A stretch of 64,000 nt of DNA from Planctomycetota bacterium (GTDB taxonomy: Bacteria; Planctomycetota; Phycisphaerae; Phycisphaerales; SM1A02): assembly GCA_022574595.1 (NCBI GenBank), contig JACZRS010000011.1, positions 62,001-126,000 on the forward strand. Reading direction: 5' to 3'. Under the pieces are notes generated by a model that was given only the letters and a program-made list of their open reading frames with translations, was not told the origin of the DNA and did no database searches. The first letter of the stretch is position 1, and each line of letters opens with the position of its first letter. Positions 35,388-44,190 of this stretch are shown piece after piece. The translations under genes and the position numbers were made by a program.

Positions 35388-35963
35388 ATGCCAATTAAAG
35401 CTACTGAAATTAAACGTGGACGTGCCCTTATATTTGAGGGGCAGCTTCAAATCGTTCTGGATACCGAGCATGTTAAGCCCGGCAAAGGGCCGGCATACAT
35501 TCAAGCGAAAATGAAGAACGTCGAAACCGGTACAATAAAAACCAACCGATTTAACTCGTCAGATCGCGTTGAAGATGTAAGCATCGATAAACGTAAATTG
35601 CAGTTCTCATATGACAGTGGTGGTCGAGGCGATGGCCCATTTGTCTTTATGGATTTGGAAACTTACGAACAAATCGAAATTGGCAGCGATGTAATTCCGC
35701 CAGATCAAAGTCAATGGCTCAAAGAGAATCTTGAGTACGTTATGATGATGTTCAAGGAAAAAGCCCTAGGTCTTGAACTGCCTGCATCTATCGAACTGGA
35801 AGTGACCGACACTACGCCGCAGGTAAAAGGATCGACCGCAACCAATCAACTTAAGGAAGCCACTGTTGAGACGGGTGCTAGAGTTCGCGTACCACCATTT
35901 ATCGAAATCGGCCAAATGATCAAAGTAAAGCCCGAAACCGGTGAGTATCTAGGTAAAGCGTGA
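35388..35963 (+). CDS. efp: Translation elongation factor P
   Basis: A 191-residue EF-P, which helps ribosomes through proline stretches. The N-terminal KOW-like domain has the tip loop VKPGKGPAY with a Lys at the position that is modified in many bacteria, followed by two OB domains and the conserved C-terminus (ETGARVRVPPFIEIGQMIKV). The start codon lies 5 bases after the right repeat array, whose AGGA is the only visible Shine-Dalgarno sequence. No EF-P modification gene is seen in the window. Confidence 0.95.
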   Translation: MPIKATEIKRGRALIFEGQLQIVLDTEHVKPGKGPAYIQAKMKNVETGTIKTNRFNSSDRVEDVSIDKRKLQFSYDSGGRGDGPFVFMDLETYEQIEIGSDVIPPDQSQWLKENLEYVMMMFKEKALGLELPASIELEVTDTTPQVKGSTATNQLKEATVETGARVRVPPFIEIGQMIKVKPETGEYLGKA

Positions 35964-35995
35964 TCACATAAACTAAAGCACATCGAACTATCGAT

Positions 35996-36802
35996 ATGCA
36001 AACCCTATCTGAAATCCGATCGATACTCGCTGAGCGTGGATTGCGCCCCAAACATCGCCTGGGGCAGAATTTTCTTCACGACAAAAATATCCTTAGCAAG
36101 CTGGTTGAAGCTGCGGACATATCTCATGGGGAGCTGGTTCTGGAAATAGGTCCGGGTACGGGAACGTTAACTGAAACTCTGCTTGAAAAACAAGCTCAGC
36201 TAATTGCCTGTGAATTAGATGCTTCGCTTGCGGACATAATCCAGGACAGGCTCGGCGAAAAACTCAAGCTAATTAAAGGCGACTGTTTAGATTCACATCG
36301 TAAATTAAGTGCTGAGATTGTTGCCGCACTTGGCGATCGACCATTTAAACTAATAGCCAATTTGCCCTACCAAATCGCAAGCCCGCTTATGTGTACGCTT
36401 TTGATAAATCACCCTTACTGTACTGGGCAATTTATTACTATCCAAAAGGAAGTGGCGCAAAGATTGTTAGCCTCACCAAGCACGAAAGAATATGGCCCTC
36501 TATCGATCATTGTTGGAGCGTTAGCGGATGTAAAACGAATATGCACGATTAAGCCAACATGCTTTTGGCCGCAACCTAAGGTTGAAAGTGCGATGGTCTC
36601 TATTATCCCTAAGCAGAATTTTCAGTTAGAACATCCAGAATCCTTTGCAAGATTTGTAACGGAGCTGTTTACTAAGCGTCGCAAACAACTTGGATCTATC
36701 CTTGGTAAAGATATAAATTGGCCAGATGGTGTAACGGCAGATCTTCGCCCCGAAGCTCTGACAGTTGATCAAATTATTGAATTGGCATTAACTATTAATT
36801 GA
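35996..36802 (+). CDS. rsmA: 16S rRNA dimethyladenosine transferase
   Basis: A 268-residue RsmA/KsgA enzyme that dimethylates two adenosines near the 3' end of 16S rRNA during small-subunit maturation. Motifs are HRLGQNFLHD, the SAM-binding LEIGPGTGTLTE and the catalytic NLPYQIASP. Length is normal. It lies 32 bases after efp and 16 before mtnP on the same strand, so the three may form an operon. Confidence 0.94.
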   Translation: MQTLSEIRSILAERGLRPKHRLGQNFLHDKNILSKLVEAADISHGELVLEIGPGTGTLTETLLEKQAQLIACELDASLADIIQDRLGEKLKLIKGDCLDSHRKLSAEIVAALGDRPFKLIANLPYQIASPLMCTLLINHPYCTGQFITIQKEVAQRLLASPSTKEYGPLSIIVGALADVKRICTIKPTCFWPQPKVESAMVSIIPKQNFQLEHPESFARFVTELFTKRRKQLGSILGKDINWPDGVTADLRPEALTVDQIIELALTIN

Positions 36803-36818
36803 CGAATTAGAGCACAAT

Positions 36819-37718
36819 ATGCATAACAAAATAACAATAGGGATCATCGGCGGAACAGGTTTGGGTGATGCCATCATAGATTCAATCGGTGATGGCAACA
36901 TAGAATCACATGATATTGATACACCATTTGGCAAACCAAGCTCGACTATTGTTACAACACAAGTTGGCGATGTGCCGATCGCTATTTTGCAGCGGCATGG
37001 GCCGGGCCATGTTATAAATCCTGCTGCAATTCCAGCTAGGGCAAATATCTTCGCACTAAAAACACTCGGCTGCACACATATTCTTGCATCAGGCGCAACC
37101 GGTTCACTAAGAGAAGAAATCGCGCCCGGCGATCTTGTGCTTTGCGATCAGTTAATTGATAAAACCGATGGCAGGCCTCGAACGTTTTATGAAAACGCAG
37201 CAGTACACGTCGAATTCGCTGAGCCATTTTGTCCAATAATGAGGTCGTGGCTAATACAAGCTGCAAAGCAACTAAGTGATCTTACCATCCACGAAAGTGG
37301 CACATATATTTGCATGGAAGGCCCAAGTTTTTCAACCAAAGCGGAATCAATTATGCACCGGCAATGGGGGGGTGATCTAATCGGCATGACCGCACTACCC
37401 GAAGCGCGCTTGGCACGTGAAGCTGAGATTGCATATGCACTAATCGCACTACCAACGGACTATGACTGTTGGCGGCAGCGCAAGGATAAAGCAGATCACG
37501 CTACGTTACTAGACGAGATTATCGCCAACCTAAACCGCGCAACTCAAGCATCAATTCAGCTAATAAGGCATGCGCTAAGTGATATTAGTTTGCTAAGAGA
37601 TCAACCAAGCCCAGCACACAATGCACTTGAACTAGCTATTTGGTCGGACAAGTCGAATATTGATCCTGCTGAGATAAAAAACCTTGAGGTGCTTTGGGGA
37701 AGATATTTCCAGCATTGA
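36819..37718 (+). CDS. mtnP: S-methyl-5'-thioadenosine phosphorylase
   Basis: A 299-residue PNP/MTAP-family phosphorylase. Motifs include IGIIGGTGLGD, LQRHGPGHVINP, ASGATGSLREEI, MEGPSFSTKAES, MTALPEARLA and TDYDCW, the last being typical of MTAP rather than purine nucleoside phosphorylases. It cleaves methylthioadenosine, a by-product of polyamine synthesis, to adenine and methylthioribose-1-phosphate. The specificity is inferred from these motifs. It converges with lptD. Confidence 0.88.
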   Translation: MHNKITIGIIGGTGLGDAIIDSIGDGNIESHDIDTPFGKPSSTIVTTQVGDVPIAILQRHGPGHVINPAAIPARANIFALKTLGCTHILASGATGSLREEIAPGDLVLCDQLIDKTDGRPRTFYENAAVHVEFAEPFCPIMRSWLIQAAKQLSDLTIHESGTYICMEGPSFSTKAESIMHRQWGGDLIGMTALPEARLAREAEIAYALIALPTDYDCWRQRKDKADHATLLDEIIANLNRATQASIQLIRHALSDISLLRDQPSPAHNALELAIWSDKSNIDPAEIKNLEVLWGRYFQH

Positions 37719-37734
37719 TCAGCGATATTTAATT

Positions 37735-40647
37735 TTAGAATTTAACAACATCCATGGAAGCGCCAAACGAAGTGTCATCGCGGATGGCATCGTGGCGGAT
37801 TTGGATGGTGAAATTAAAATCGGGGAAGCTGCGGGTTACAGAAAAGCTGATAGCACGAAATTCTTCTTCATTAAAATCCCATTGCGGACGTAGCCTCACC
37901 CGGTATTTCTTTGATATTTTATAGTCCCAGCCGATTCCCAATAACTCATTGTCACTAGCATCGATATAGCGGAACTCGACAAATGTCAGCAACATAGGGC
38001 TATGCTGCAATTCTACGCCGACTGATCCACGAGCTACTGAGCTTTCGTCCAGGTCAAATGTTGCCTGGCCAACAAAGGCAAGATGATCGCTTGGCTGCCA
38101 TATTGCAGATGTGAAAACATGATCCCCGAATTGAGAATATTCAGGGCGATAGTTAAAGAACTGTGGCGTAGGTGATTCACGATCAGCATCACTTGAGTTA
38201 ATGACTACAGATGTATCCAATCTTAATACATCAACCGAACGCCATCTACCTGGTCCGCCTCTTTGGGTTTGCCAAGTGTTGGCAAGGGCAAACTCGATCA
38301 CTGAACCTGTTGCTAATGATTCAACAGCCGGATCGTATATTGGCAGATCAGATTGATCTACATCGGTATGGCCATACCAGATGGCTACGCTTGGCTCAAT
38401 AATGTGGCGCAAACGGTTCAGATCAAACAAACGACTTTCAACCGAATTATCTACGCGCTGAAACAGAGTGTTTACTCGCAGGCCCGTTGCTCCGAAGACG
38501 CGTGTTGAATTCGCATCTGAGGAGAAATCCTGAAAGTCATCATCGTAAGCAGTTAGCCGAGCAACAACATACGGCGTTACCTTGAAGATCCCCATCGTTG
38601 AAGGCAGAGAGAATTCATGCCTTGAATCAAAACGATTGACAAACGCAGTGCCAAGTCCGCCGCTTCTCAGAGCATCAGATAGCCGAGTATCATCATCTAT
38701 GTCAAATGCTCGCCCGGGCACTCCTAATTGCGCAGGTGTATTAGTTACAAAGCTATATCGCATTCGGCTAACTCGTGTTTCGGTAGAGTAAGTAATAAGA
38801 TCGTCAAACCACGAATTGCCATAGCTCCTATATGCTACTTCGGGCAGTTTTTCTACTTGCAATTGTCTTGAAGCCAGCAAATAAGAGTTAGAGACGGAAT
38901 CATTTAGATCAAATTTACCTAACACGGTAAATGCAGCATTATCTTTAATATGTTTCAGGTAAATACTGGTTTCGTACTCGCGTCTTAGGATGAAATCGTC
39001 TTCACGCCATGCTGTAACAAAGGTTTCATCACTTATCCATGCGGCCTGGGCTTGCAATGACCAATTCCCATCGATTTGCATTATGTGTTCCCACAATGCC
39101 AGCCCCCGAAACTGCTGATCTTTTTCTACTTCAATTCCTGAAGATGTACGATCATCGCCTCCATCATCAAATAATCCATAGATATCAGCGTTTCCATGCC
39201 CGTGTTCGAGCTTGTAATAGAACTTTAGGCCTACTGCCGGACCGCGCTTGGAATATCCATCTAGCAGCAAAGTTGCGTCTACACCGGTTGGTCGCTCTAT
39301 ACCGAGTAACACAAAAGGATCCCATTTTGTTTTTGCAATAAATCCTTGATTGTCTCGCGTGCCGATTTCGGCACTTTTAAGTGGAACATCTTGTACTCGC
39401 CCACTGAACTTTGGCCAATAAAGGATCGGTGTATCACCCATTCTAAGCGTGTTATCCCTACTTTCCAAATATATGTCTACTTCATCAGGATCGGTAGGGG
39501 ATTGGCGTCGCGTAACTGTAACTTGCCTTGCGCCAACTGAAAGATGCGGTGTAAAGAACTCGCTTGTTGATGCGCGCATGTTCTGGCCGGTCCACTGATT
39601 GGCTGCAATTTGTCTTAACTCATCAGCGCGAAGATAAATCGGCAAACGACCACCAGAGGAATATGTACGCATGACAGCTTCAAGCATTACCGCTTGGTTG
39701 GTTTGAAAGTCGTAGTACATCTGCGGCGCGCGAATTTGATATTCACCACTATTAGCAATGACATTGACATCACCCTCTAAATACATCCCGCGAATTGATT
39801 GCGCTTCTAGCTGCCCCGACATCATTTGCTCAATTGAACCGGGATCTGTAAAAACAACGGCGCGCTGAGCTGAAAGTGATAGCTGCGATATGTCATCGGA
39901 TTTTGTGTTGGTGGTGTACTCGATTACTACTGAGCCTGTTAATGTAATTATGTTTTCTTCAACGCCAGTAGTGACCTCAAGCTCATCCCACGAAAACCAA
40001 ACGGTGGCATCCGGAGCAATCAGAGGAAGTTTACGATCCCCAACAGGAGGCAAGGTTATCTCGCTTGGCAAATTCCTTGCCGGCTCAGCAATTTGACCTG
40101 ATTGGACATGAGGGCGTTGCTTGAGAAGCGGCCTGGGCTCAACAAGTATTTGCCTTAGGTATTTTTCAAGACGCAGCTCACCACGGCGAACTATGCCACT
40201 GCGGGCTGGCTGCTCTTGCTTTAGCAGGCTGACTTTTAAGGTAATTTCCCCGCGCGTGCTACCGGTTACTAGTACGCGATCACCTTCAACGCCTAGTGAG
40301 GCGCGCTTGGCGGAATCATCAACGCTATCAAAGTAAACCGCAATTTGGTTGATAAGGCCATCAGCGCTAGGTAAACGATTTATCCAAACTATTGCGCTAT
40401 CTGATTGAAACGAATATGCGCCTATTCTGATATTGACATCGCCATCAAGAAGTAGTCGTTTGGTTTCGTCGATTGTCCATGCGCTGGCGCGTAAGGATTC
40501 AAGATGAATGTCACCTTTGATGGGCTCGATGGGCAAGACAAATCCACTTAGACGATCACCCGTAATGGGAAGCTGTGTTTGTGCGCTAGTGTTCTGATTT
40601 GTAAAAGCTACAGCTATCAATAGAACAGCAAAGCGCACTATCAGCAT
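37735..40647 (-). CDS. lptD: LPS-assembly protein LptD-like outer-membrane protein
   Basis: About 970 residues from the ATG at 40647, which precedes a signal peptide (MLIVRFAVLLIAVAFTNQ); the frame stays open to 40743, but the extra 32 residues give no better signal. The N-terminal part has OstA/LptA-like repeats (LLLDGDVNIRIGAYSFQSDS, LEGDVNVIANSGEYQIRAPQ). The C-terminal half resembles the LptD barrel (PILYWPKFSG, IIEPSVAIWYGH) and the chain ends DVVKF with a terminal Phe. LptD inserts lipopolysaccharide into the outer membrane, so this supports a diderm cell with LPS. It lies downstream of ftsY on the same strand. Confidence 0.82.
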   Translation of the reverse strand: MLIVRFAVLLIAVAFTNQNTSAQTQLPITGDRLSGFVLPIEPIKGDIHLESLRASAWTIDETKRLLLDGDVNIRIGAYSFQSDSAIVWINRLPSADGLINQIAVYFDSVDDSAKRASLGVEGDRVLVTGSTRGEITLKVSLLKQEQPARSGIVRRGELRLEKYLRQILVEPRPLLKQRPHVQSGQIAEPARNLPSEITLPPVGDRKLPLIAPDATVWFSWDELEVTTGVEENIITLTGSVVIEYTTNTKSDDISQLSLSAQRAVVFTDPGSIEQMMSGQLEAQSIRGMYLEGDVNVIANSGEYQIRAPQMYYDFQTNQAVMLEAVMRTYSSGGRLPIYLRADELRQIAANQWTGQNMRASTSEFFTPHLSVGARQVTVTRRQSPTDPDEVDIYLESRDNTLRMGDTPILYWPKFSGRVQDVPLKSAEIGTRDNQGFIAKTKWDPFVLLGIERPTGVDATLLLDGYSKRGPAVGLKFYYKLEHGHGNADIYGLFDDGGDDRTSSGIEVEKDQQFRGLALWEHIMQIDGNWSLQAQAAWISDETFVTAWREDDFILRREYETSIYLKHIKDNAAFTVLGKFDLNDSVSNSYLLASRQLQVEKLPEVAYRSYGNSWFDDLITYSTETRVSRMRYSFVTNTPAQLGVPGRAFDIDDDTRLSDALRSGGLGTAFVNRFDSRHEFSLPSTMGIFKVTPYVVARLTAYDDDFQDFSSDANSTRVFGATGLRVNTLFQRVDNSVESRLFDLNRLRHIIEPSVAIWYGHTDVDQSDLPIYDPAVESLATGSVIEFALANTWQTQRGGPGRWRSVDVLRLDTSVVINSSDADRESPTPQFFNYRPEYSQFGDHVFTSAIWQPSDHLAFVGQATFDLDESSVARGSVGVELQHSPMLLTFVEFRYIDASDNELLGIGWDYKISKKYRVRLRPQWDFNEEEFRAISFSVTRSFPDFNFTIQIRHDAIRDDTSFGASMDVVKF

Positions 40648-40825
40648 GGCCCGGTGCGCCTGACAACTGAAGCGAATTACCCTAAGGCCATTCACGATGC
40701 TGCAAATCATAAGGTTAGTTCGCAAAACCAGCAACGCCAACAACTATTGTCATGCCAGGATCGTGGTTTATTGTAAGCTGAGGGCTATTTCACTATTGAT
40801 TAACCAAATTAGATGTACGGATCGC

Positions 40826-41749
40826 TTAGGCTTCGAACATTGCTTGCATAAATGATGTGGGATCAAAAGCCTCGACATCATCAAGCGTTTCACCCACGCC
40901 GATGAGCTTAACTGGTATGCCCAGCACATCTTGAATAGCTACAACAATTCCACCCTTGGCTGTGCCATCTAATTTAGCCAGGAAAATCCCCGTTACATTA
41001 ATGGCCTTGGCAAATACCTTTGCCTGTGTGATTGCGTTTTGACCTGCAGTTGCATCCAGTACAAGAAGCACTTCATGCGGCGCACCCGGAATTTTCTTAG
41101 CAACAACATCGCGAATCTTCGTTAGCTGCCTCATTAAATTATCTTGTGTGTGTAATCGACCTGCTGTGTCAATAACTAACGCATCTACATGGCGCGCAAT
41201 CGCAGCATCACAAGCATCGAACACCACCGCAGCAGGATCAGAACCGGCCTCGCCTTTAACTATCTGTACATCAAGTCGATTAGACCATATCTCCAATTGT
41301 TCGGTAGCAGCAGCGCGATAAGTATCAGCCGCGGCTAATAAGACTGTGCGCCCTTGTTCTTTAAGTGATTTAGTTATTTTCGCAACACTTGTAGTCTTAC
41401 CAGAACCATTAATACCCGCAACAAGAATCACCGTGGGTTTGGTTTGAGCCACCGCTAGCGAACGATCGGTTTCTTCCCATCTGCCAATAAGTTGTTGCTT
41501 AAGAAACTCCAGCGTATCTTCACCCCTGACAATTTCCTTGTCTTTATACGCTTGCCGCAGATTCTTGATAATAGAAGTAGTAGCTGCTACCCCCACATCC
41601 GCAGCAATTAACCGTTGCTCAATCTCACTTATCAACTCATCATCAAGTGCGCGCCCCATTAGCAGGCTGCGAAACCCACTTCCTACAGCTTCGCGTGTTC
41701 TGGCTAAGCCTTTGCGAATGGCGCTGACTGTAGTGCTAAATAATCCCAC
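40826..41749 (-). CDS. ftsY: Signal recognition particle receptor FtsY
   Basis: A 307-residue SRP GTPase consisting of the N and G domains only, without the long acidic N-terminal region of the E. coli protein. GTPase motifs are GINGSGKTTSVAK (G1), VIDTAGRLHTQDN (G3) and LAKLDGTAKGG (G4-G5). It brings ribosome-nascent chain complexes to the membrane. It starts 7 bases after nusB, within a ribH-nusB-ftsY gene string. Confidence 0.94.
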   Translation of the reverse strand: MGLFSTTVSAIRKGLARTREAVGSGFRSLLMGRALDDELISEIEQRLIAADVGVAATTSIIKNLRQAYKDKEIVRGEDTLEFLKQQLIGRWEETDRSLAVAQTKPTVILVAGINGSGKTTSVAKITKSLKEQGRTVLLAAADTYRAAATEQLEIWSNRLDVQIVKGEAGSDPAAVVFDACDAAIARHVDALVIDTAGRLHTQDNLMRQLTKIRDVVAKKIPGAPHEVLLVLDATAGQNAITQAKVFAKAINVTGIFLAKLDGTAKGGIVVAIQDVLGIPVKLIGVGETLDDVEAFDPTSFMQAMFEA

Positions 41750-41756
41750 AGGCTAT

Positions 41757-42218
41757 CTATCCGCCGCTTTCACAGGCTGCATCTTGCTGGGCGGCTTCAT
41801 TATCATCCGCAATCTCATTATCCGCACGCTTTAATTTATAGATCTTATCCAGTACACCATTAATAAATAGTGGCGACTTTTCTGTGCTATATTCCTTGGC
41901 TAACTCAACTGCTTCATTTATCGCCACCTTAGGCGGAGTTTGCGTCGAGACAATTTCATAATAGGCAATGCGAAGAATACTGCGATCAATAATCGGCTGG
42001 CGATAGGTTGGCCAATCCGGCGCTAATTCAACGACAATAGAATCAGCCTCTTGGCGCAGCTCCCAGGCTTTTTTAGCTAATTCGAAACCGCTGTCGTGAG
42101 TTTGTTCATCGCCGGGTGATTGACTTAGTGATTCACGAATTGATTCAATATCCTGACCTTTGCAGGCATCAATTTGATAAATAGCTTGTAAAGCACATCG
42201 GCGGACGTTACGTGACAT
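41757..42218 (-). CDS. nusB: Transcription antitermination factor NusB
   Basis: A 153-residue NusB, read from the ATG at 42218 (MSRNVRRCALQAIYQIDACK); the open frame extends upstream into ribH but that part is not NusB-like. Family features are the N-terminal helical motif and IIDRSILRIAYYEI...PPKVAINEAVELAKEYS. An AGGAGG ribosome site lies within the end of ribH. NusB acts with NusE in rRNA antitermination. The tail after residue 130 is acidic and not conserved. Confidence 0.92.
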   Translation of the reverse strand: MSRNVRRCALQAIYQIDACKGQDIESIRESLSQSPGDEQTHDSGFELAKKAWELRQEADSIVVELAPDWPTYRQPIIDRSILRIAYYEIVSTQTPPKVAINEAVELAKEYSTEKSPLFINGVLDKIYKLKRADNEIADDNEAAQQDAACESGG

Positions 42219-42225
42219 TGTCAAT

Positions 42226-42714
42226 TCATCCGCCTCCTGTAAGTTGTGTGCTTGAAGATTCGATAGCCCTAACAGTTTTAATAGCAGCGGCCATGGCCTC
42301 TGCGCCTTTGTTACCTTTGTCACCGCCTGCACGTGCTTTGGCTTGCTCTAATGAATCGCAGGTAAGAACACCAAATGCAATCGGCACACCGGTTTGAACA
42401 GTGATCATCGTCAATCCCTGTGCAACCGCATTAGCGATGTATTGATCGTGTTTTGTCTGGCCAGAAATTATACATCCTAAAGCAACCACGGCATCGATAT
42501 CATCGCGCTTGGCCATCGCATTTGCAGCAGCGGTCAACTCAAACGCGCCTGGAACCATAACCACACAAAGATCATCCTCTAATCCACCGGCTACTGCAAA
42601 CTGCTCAATCGCAGCGTCGCGCATGGCCAGTGTTATCTGCTCATGATATAGGCTGACCGCTATAGCAATTCGCAGGCCATCAGCATTTGCCGAATTTTTC
42701 GCATTTTCATACAT
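42226..42714 (-). CDS. ribH: 6,7-dimethyl-8-ribityllumazine synthase
   Basis: A 162-residue riboflavin-pathway enzyme that condenses the ribityl-aminouracil intermediate with dihydroxybutanone phosphate. The ATG at 42714 (MYENAKNSANADGLRIAIAVS) fits the family; the frame is open further upstream but the added residues are unrelated. Motifs: VPGAFELTAAANAMA, ALGCIISGQTKHDQYI with the catalytic His, PIAFGVLT and RAGGDKGNKGAEA. No other rib genes are nearby. It leads the ribH-nusB-ftsY string. Confidence 0.93.
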   Translation of the reverse strand: MYENAKNSANADGLRIAIAVSLYHEQITLAMRDAAIEQFAVAGGLEDDLCVVMVPGAFELTAAANAMAKRDDIDAVVALGCIISGQTKHDQYIANAVAQGLTMITVQTGVPIAFGVLTCDSLEQAKARAGGDKGNKGAEAMAAAIKTVRAIESSSTQLTGGG

Positions 42715-42845
42715 ATAGTAGGTTTGGCGTGGATTGATAATATCAGACCGCGCATCGTATGGGCAGGCATTGCCAAGATCAATGCTCAAAAGATGAACTG
42801 CCCAATAGCACCCCATCTTGCACTCCAAGCGAGTACGATACCTGA

Positions 42846-43808
42846 GTGGCCAGGCTGATTGTCAAAATAATCACTGCAATACAACTAACGCGATTGACCA
42901 TGGCGTTTGGTGCGGTTGCTGATGTTTGGTTTGTGATCCTGCTCACTCGCGCAACGCAGCATGACACTGATATACGAGTCGCAACTATGGACCTATGGGC
43001 TGCACTAGCGGCTGGAGCAGTAATCGCGGTCGGTCTCTTTGCATACGGTGCATCACTCAACGATGTCTTGGATGTAAGACATGATGCTGCGTTTAGTCCG
43101 GATAGACCTATTCCAGCTGGGAGAATAAAGCTGGGCCAGGCAGTTGTTGTAACAATTGGAGCGTTAATTGTCGCAGTTTTAGCCAGCACAGCTTTAGATA
43201 CTTGGGCGCTATGGGTGACATTGCTTACCGCTGCAGGAATACTTTTCTATAACGCAACCGGAAAATTTGTACCAGCAGTTGGATTCATCACCATCGGCTT
43301 AGTTCACGCAGCGCACATGTTGATCCCCAACGCACATTTGGAATTCATGTGGCCGGTCTGGCTTGTTATGACTCATACAATAGTAATAGCCGCCATTGTA
43401 CATGTACTTGAAGACAAGAGGCCGCGCTTAACTGTACGCGCTCTTATCGCAGCGATCCTGGGATGGTTAGTATGGTCATCAGTCATAATCGCCTGGGGAA
43501 TTAAACAGGGTGGTATTTGGCCGGAGGGTGTGCCGGCATGGACGGTGATTTGGCCAATCCTTACTGTTTTAAGTTTTATATCAGTCGCGTGGTGGAAGGT
43601 CAGTTCTCAAACAGGAGCAGCGGCGGCTGAGAAACTAAAACGATACGGCGCGATGTGGCAAGCTCTGTATGGGGCAGGATGGCTGGCTGCATTGGGACTT
43701 AATTTAGAAGCTGCATGGATCGGTGGCTTTGCTATTGCGGGGTTTGCTGCAATGACCCTTATTAAAGAAGTGACGGGATTGACAGGCAAGCCCATTGCTT
43801 ATCGATGA
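42846..43808 (+). CDS. UbiA-family prenyltransferase-like membrane protein
   Basis: A 320-residue membrane protein with about nine helices. The first UbiA-type Asp-rich motif is clear (SLNDVLDVRHDAAFSPDRPI). The second motif, in the later loop, is only partly visible (HVLEDKRPRL). Members transfer prenyl groups to aromatic acceptors in quinone, heme, chlorophyll or lipid synthesis. The product cannot be assigned. The start seems to be GTG at 42846 with no clear ribosome site, so a later start is possible. Confidence 0.75.
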   Translation: MARLIVKIITAIQLTRLTMAFGAVADVWFVILLTRATQHDTDIRVATMDLWAALAAGAVIAVGLFAYGASLNDVLDVRHDAAFSPDRPIPAGRIKLGQAVVVTIGALIVAVLASTALDTWALWVTLLTAAGILFYNATGKFVPAVGFITIGLVHAAHMLIPNAHLEFMWPVWLVMTHTIVIAAIVHVLEDKRPRLTVRALIAAILGWLVWSSVIIAWGIKQGGIWPEGVPAWTVIWPILTVLSFISVAWWKVSSQTGAAAAEKLKRYGAMWQALYGAGWLAALGLNLEAAWIGGFAIAGFAAMTLIKEVTGLTGKPIAYR

Positions 43809-43834
43809 GCCGCCTCGATACGCGCATAAAAAAA

Positions 43835-43881
43835 CGGCTTGCCGGAACGGCCTCTCCTCCAAGGCCCTCGACGGCAAGCCG
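43835..43881. terminator. Long hairpin after the UbiA-like gene
   Basis: The stem CGGCTTGCCG/CGGCAAGCCG encloses an inner GGCC/GGCC pair. An A7 tract lies on its left, so on the - strand it would be followed by T7 as in an intrinsic terminator. On the + strand there is no T-run. It may stop antisense or leftward transcripts, or just end the UbiA-like mRNA. Confidence 0.5.
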
Positions 43882-43979
43882 AGTAATCAGATAATGTAAT
43901 CGAGATTTAACTTTTTGCCAAGCGCAAAGCTCAAACTTTTATGGTTTTGCTTGAAATTTTGTGTGAAAATAGGGGGCTT

Positions 43980-44147
43980 ATGAGGCCGAACATTTCTATA
44001 ACCGTAGCAGTTGCCGACTGGTCCGAGAACTGCGTTGTGAAAAAGCATCATATGCCTTTAGCTATGTCCCTGGGGCGTCGATCAACTCTTAAGGGCTATA
44101 TAACAGCTCCCTTATATATAGTTAACGAAGCTGCCCAGAGGCAGTAG
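43980..44147 (+). CDS. Possible small ORF, 55 codons
   Basis: The ATG at 43980 follows AGGGGG at 43972-43977. The predicted 55-residue product (MRPNISITVAVADWSENCVV...) has no recognised family and no membrane segment. It ends 43 bases before the NtrC-type gene and could be a leader peptide, or chance. Confidence 0.25.
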   Translation: MRPNISITVAVADWSENCVVKKHHMPLAMSLGRRSTLKGYITAPLYIVNEAAQRQ

Positions 44148-44190
44148 CTGGCATTTCTCTAAGGCAGCGAGTATCAGGAGCTTGCTATTG

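Larger units (their letters stand above)
43809..44190. other. Spacer with large hairpin and a possible small ORF
   Basis: About 380 bases ahead of the NtrC-type gene. It contains a long hairpin at 43835-43881 and a 55-codon open frame at 43980-44147 with a good ribosome site, both listed separately. Nothing else was recognised. Confidence 0.5.
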
